Position numbers and translations under genes: made by a program
Shown: positions 62,000 to 64,000 of the stretch, one piece after another
How the letters are laid out: every line of letters starts with the position of its first letter
Numbering within the stretch: the first letter of the stretch is position 1
Notes under the pieces: model-generated
Database searches by the model: none
Told to the model about the DNA's origin: nothing
The model's input: the letters and a program-made list of their open reading frames with translations, nothing else
Source: CADEED01 sp020442965
Lineage (GTDB): Bacteria; Pseudomonadota; Gammaproteobacteria; Steroidobacterales; Steroidobacteraceae
DNA length: 64,000 nucleotides
Direction of reading: 5' to 3'
NCBI GenBank assembly: GCA_041395525.1
Contig: JAWLAH010000004.1
Location: 124,001 to 188,000 of the forward strand

Positions 62000-62242
62000 T
62001 CATGTGATCCGCGTCTTGTTCCGGCTTCGAAGTCCGGTGAGCGCACAGTAAGCAAAGAAGGCAGCTACGACGCCGCAAATGGCAGCCATGATCCATTCGT
62101 GGCCGGGGAGGTATCGCCGGACGGAGGAAACCGGTACCCACCCAGCGGCAAAGGCGACGCCAACAAGAGCGAACAGCGTAGCCAGAAACACGCAGGCCCA
62201 CGGTTGAGCGCTTAATAGCCTGATGGTGCGCGCGAGTTGCAT
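62000..62242 (-). CDS. small two-helix membrane protein, unknown
   Basis: 80 residues with two membrane segments (WACVFLATLFALVGVAFAAG and WIMAAICGVVAAFFAYCAL). On the coding strand its ATG is preceded by GTTAGGCATC and a 17-base leader, the arrangement seen after attC sites of integron cassettes. No known function. Confidence 0.55.
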   Translation of the reverse strand: MQLARTIRLLSAQPWACVFLATLFALVGVAFAAGWVPVSSVRRYLPGHEWIMAAICGVVAAFFAYCALTGLRSRNKTRIT

Positions 62243-62258
62243 AGGCGTTGTTTCCGAT

Positions 62259-62344
62259 GCCTAACGTCCCGCGTGAGCGACGCGAACCGGGACGCAGCAT
62301 TTAGACGCTATCTGGTCCATGCGTGAGCTCCATGTGGTTGTTAG
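62259..62344 (-). other. attC-like site (possible integron cassette boundary)
   Basis: Read on the minus strand, the segment starts with GCTAACAAC, which includes the TAA stop of the small upstream ORF. It contains a perfect 7-bp inverted repeat CGTCCCG/CGGGACG and ends GTTAGGC directly before the leader of the 80-residue ORF. An attC site has RYYYAAC ... GTTRRRY ends and internal pairing; here the left end is degenerate and the usual unpaired spacer on the right is missing. The hairpin could alternatively be a plain terminator. Confidence 0.35.
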
Positions 62345-62535
62345 CGTGCGTCCGAAGTCGAAGTACCTCGTTCATGCTCTACCTCCAGCAGCCGTATTTG
62401 CAGCGCTTCGTCGCGATGCGCGGATGGATTGGACCAAATCATGTTTGGAGACACGAGAGTCTCGCCTGAGTCGGACACCGCTCGCAACAAGAGCATTGGC
62501 TCCAACAACTCGAGCATGCCAGACAATTGCGGCAT
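62341..62535 (-). CDS. possible small ORF upstream of the attC-like site
   Basis: 64 residues (MPQLSGMLELLEPMLLLRAV at the start) ending in a TAA that lies inside the CTAACAAC word at the attC-like boundary. No motif. The frame has reasonable codons, but nothing beyond position supports it. The remaining bases to the P450 stop at 62593 show no other feature. Confidence 0.35.
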   Translation of the reverse strand: MPQLSGMLELLEPMLLLRAVSDSGETLVSPNMIWSNPSAHRDEALQIRLLEVEHERGTSTSDAR

Positions 62536-62592
62536 GGGTGAGCCGATTGCTCTGCGGCGTTCCGGTTGAGCCGTGGCGCGTCGCGCCGTTCG

Positions 62593-63756
62593 TTACGAGG
62601 CCCGCCGGAGCCTTAGCGGCAATGCGGAGAATCCGCTCGCAGGATAGGCAGCGTTGGTCGGCAATTTATCCGCTGCAAGCTCGATCGCAGAGGTTTGTCC
62701 CAGCAGTTCTTCCATAACGACTCGCAATTCCAACCGCGCCAGCGGCGCGCCTGGGCAGACGTGGATCCCTAAGCCATAGAGGAGATTCTTGGATGGGTCA
62801 CGGTCCAGGCGAAAAGCATCCGGAGTTTCAAAGACCCGACCGTCACGATTGGCCGATATCCAGTTGAGCGAGATTCGCTCGCCGGTGTCGAACGCCCGAC
62901 CGCCGATTTCCACCGGGCGGGTCGTAATACGCCGATTGGCAACCAAGGGGCCGTGAATTCGGAGTATTTCGTCGATTGCGGCGAGCAACAGCGACGGTTC
63001 ATCGCGCAACTGCATCTGCAGCCCGACTTGCACCGCAAGATAGTGGACAAGGATGCCGACCGCTGCGGAAATCGTGCCGATTTCTCCGGCATTCCAGTTC
63101 CGCAAAATGCTGGCAATTTCCTCGCGCTTGAACGGTCGCCCGTCGACTCTTTCGTGCATCAGCGCGGTGGTAACGTCGTCTTCAGGCTTCGCCCCGGACC
63201 GGCGGCGAGTCTCCAGTATGCCGTCGATAATGCCTTCGAACTCGCGCGCGAGTTCTGACATCGACTGCCGATCCTGCGCGAGGGTCGCCTCGTGGTTCTT
63301 GACAGTCCAGCGGATGAGTGGTTCGTGCAAAGCCTCCGGCCAACCGAGAAAGGCACATTGGACTCGCACCGCGAAAGGCTGAGCAAAGTCGGCGATCAGT
63401 TCTATCTCATCACGTTCCAGCGTGTTCCGTACCAGAGTTGAAACGATTTCCCGGCACACGGGTTCAAAGGCGTCCATTCGTTCCGGATCGAAATAGGGCT
63501 CGATGATACGGCGATAGGCGGTGTGTTCTGGAGGGTCCATTCCGTTGGGTACGGAGCGATGCTTGGACACCGAATTGCTGAACGTCTCGTGATCCTGGAG
63601 CACGCGGGTTACGTCCTCATGCCGAAACAGCGACCACCCCATGAACTCGCTATACGCAACAGGACAACATTCACGCATTCGGTCGTAGGTCAGGCGCTGG
63701 TCACGAAGGAACTCTTCCGATCGCGGATCCCAGTCCGGTTCGACTTGGTCACTCAT
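62593..63756 (-). CDS. cytochrome P450
   Basis: 387 residues, soluble bacterial type. The heme-binding motif is GLGIHVCPGAPLARLE, the ExxR motif is in IDEILRIH, and the I-helix oxygen-binding segment is WNAGEIGTI, which lacks the usual acidic-alcohol pair (AGxDT). DPPEHTAYRRIIEPYF near 85 is the conserved C-helix region. Substrate unknown. No ferredoxin or reductase lies beside it. Confidence 0.93.
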   Translation of the reverse strand: MSDQVEPDWDPRSEEFLRDQRLTYDRMRECCPVAYSEFMGWSLFRHEDVTRVLQDHETFSNSVSKHRSVPNGMDPPEHTAYRRIIEPYFDPERMDAFEPVCREIVSTLVRNTLERDEIELIADFAQPFAVRVQCAFLGWPEALHEPLIRWTVKNHEATLAQDRQSMSELAREFEGIIDGILETRRRSGAKPEDDVTTALMHERVDGRPFKREEIASILRNWNAGEIGTISAAVGILVHYLAVQVGLQMQLRDEPSLLLAAIDEILRIHGPLVANRRITTRPVEIGGRAFDTGERISLNWISANRDGRVFETPDAFRLDRDPSKNLLYGLGIHVCPGAPLARLELRVVMEELLGQTSAIELAADKLPTNAAYPASGFSALPLRLRRAS

Positions 63757-63849
63757 GATTGTTGCCAGCCATGTCGATGTAGGTGTCAGTCACAGAATTC
63801 ACGCCTGTCATGTGTATCTCGAATGTAGTAGCGGCCGATTGAGGTGCCA

Positions 63850-64000
63850 CTAGTCAACTACGCCAAATATGCGACCAACACCGGCGGTTAGTGCCATAGC
63901 CAATGCACCCCAAAAAGTCACACGTATCGCTCCAATGGAAATCGAGGCACCGCCAGCTCGCGCGGCAAGAGAGCCGAGAGCTGCCAGAAATAGCAGAGAG
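63850..64000 (-). CDS. VIT1/CCC1-family transporter, C-terminal end (cut by window edge)
   Basis: The last 49 codons of a membrane protein run in from the right edge. RVTFWGALAMALTAGVGRIF is the family's terminal membrane helix, preceded by GGASISIGAI. VIT/CCC1 proteins move Fe2+ or Mn2+. The start is outside the window. The 93 bases between it and the P450 show nothing notable. Confidence 0.75.
   Translation of the reverse strand, partial: SLLFLAALGSLAARAGGASISIGAIRVTFWGALAMALTAGVGRIFGVVD

Noticed and set aside
1..64000. CRISPR array, prophage or rRNA operon
   Set aside because: No regularly spaced repeats, phage structural genes or rRNA sequence were seen in the window.

Overview
The window looks like chromosomal DNA from a high-GC gammaproteobacterium, possibly from the Xanthomonadales, Nevskiales or Steroidobacter-like side. 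The evidence is the classical gammaproteobacterial block lptD-surA-pdxA-rsmA-apaG-apaH, flanked by amgK-murU as in pseudomonads, together with lgt-thyA, lipA-lipB, LpxL-type lipid A acylation and a kynurenine-type quinolinate pathway. Genes are dense, and many neighbours share ATGA or GTGA start/stop overlaps. I cannot name the species.

Layout. 1-1310: end of an aldehyde dehydrogenase, an internally deleted IS481-type transposase remnant and a tRNA-Arg(UCG). 1325-3365: a small lipoprotein, a lipid A acyltransferase and a small periplasmic protein with a terminator. 3433-7570: molybdenum cofactor operon moeA-moaA-moaC-(mobA-moaD fusion)-moaE. 7653-13464: a secreted hydrolase, mprF with an OmpR-type two-component system, and a PsiF-like protein. 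13613-16191: an unusual three-gene operon of a BNR/sialidase-like propeller, a ThiS/MoaD-like ubiquitin-fold carrier and a MoeB-type E1 with a rhodanese domain. 16188-23112: mixed accessory genes, including two Tat-exported aldo/keto reductases, a DUF819 membrane protein and a frameshifted carboxymuconolactone decarboxylase-like gene. 23171-30233: a cNMP-patatin, selD, an acyl-CoA dehydrogenase, an archaeal-type phosphoglycerate mutase with an archaeal-type NadM, and a TauE/SafE transporter. 30289-45605: haaO, lipB-lipA, murU-amgK, the lptD block, kynB-kynU-kmo and folA. 45668-59435: a large DUF11 surface protein, a SET methyltransferase with thyA and lgt, an RlmI-like methylase, a DUF255 protein, a DNA glycosylase, an FMN oxidase, a HIT protein, ComB, an L,D-transpeptidase and a cupin. 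59553-64000: a DEAD-box helicase, a patch of small ORFs that resembles integron cassettes, a cytochrome P450 and the end of a VIT/CCC1 transporter.

Functional links. The Moco operon supplies molybdopterin; the orphan E1 at 15 kb may activate both the fused MoaD and the stand-alone carrier. HaaO together with KynB, KynU and KMO would carry N-formylkynurenine to the quinolinate precursor for NAD, split over two loci 11 kb apart. LpxL, LptD, SurA, AmgK/MurU, MprF, the L,D-transpeptidase and Lgt make the window rich in envelope functions.

The least conventional signals are the propeller/ubiquitin-like/E1 operon, the MobA-MoaD fusion, and the 8-base word CTAACAAC, which recurs 13 times in several reading frames and also outside genes.
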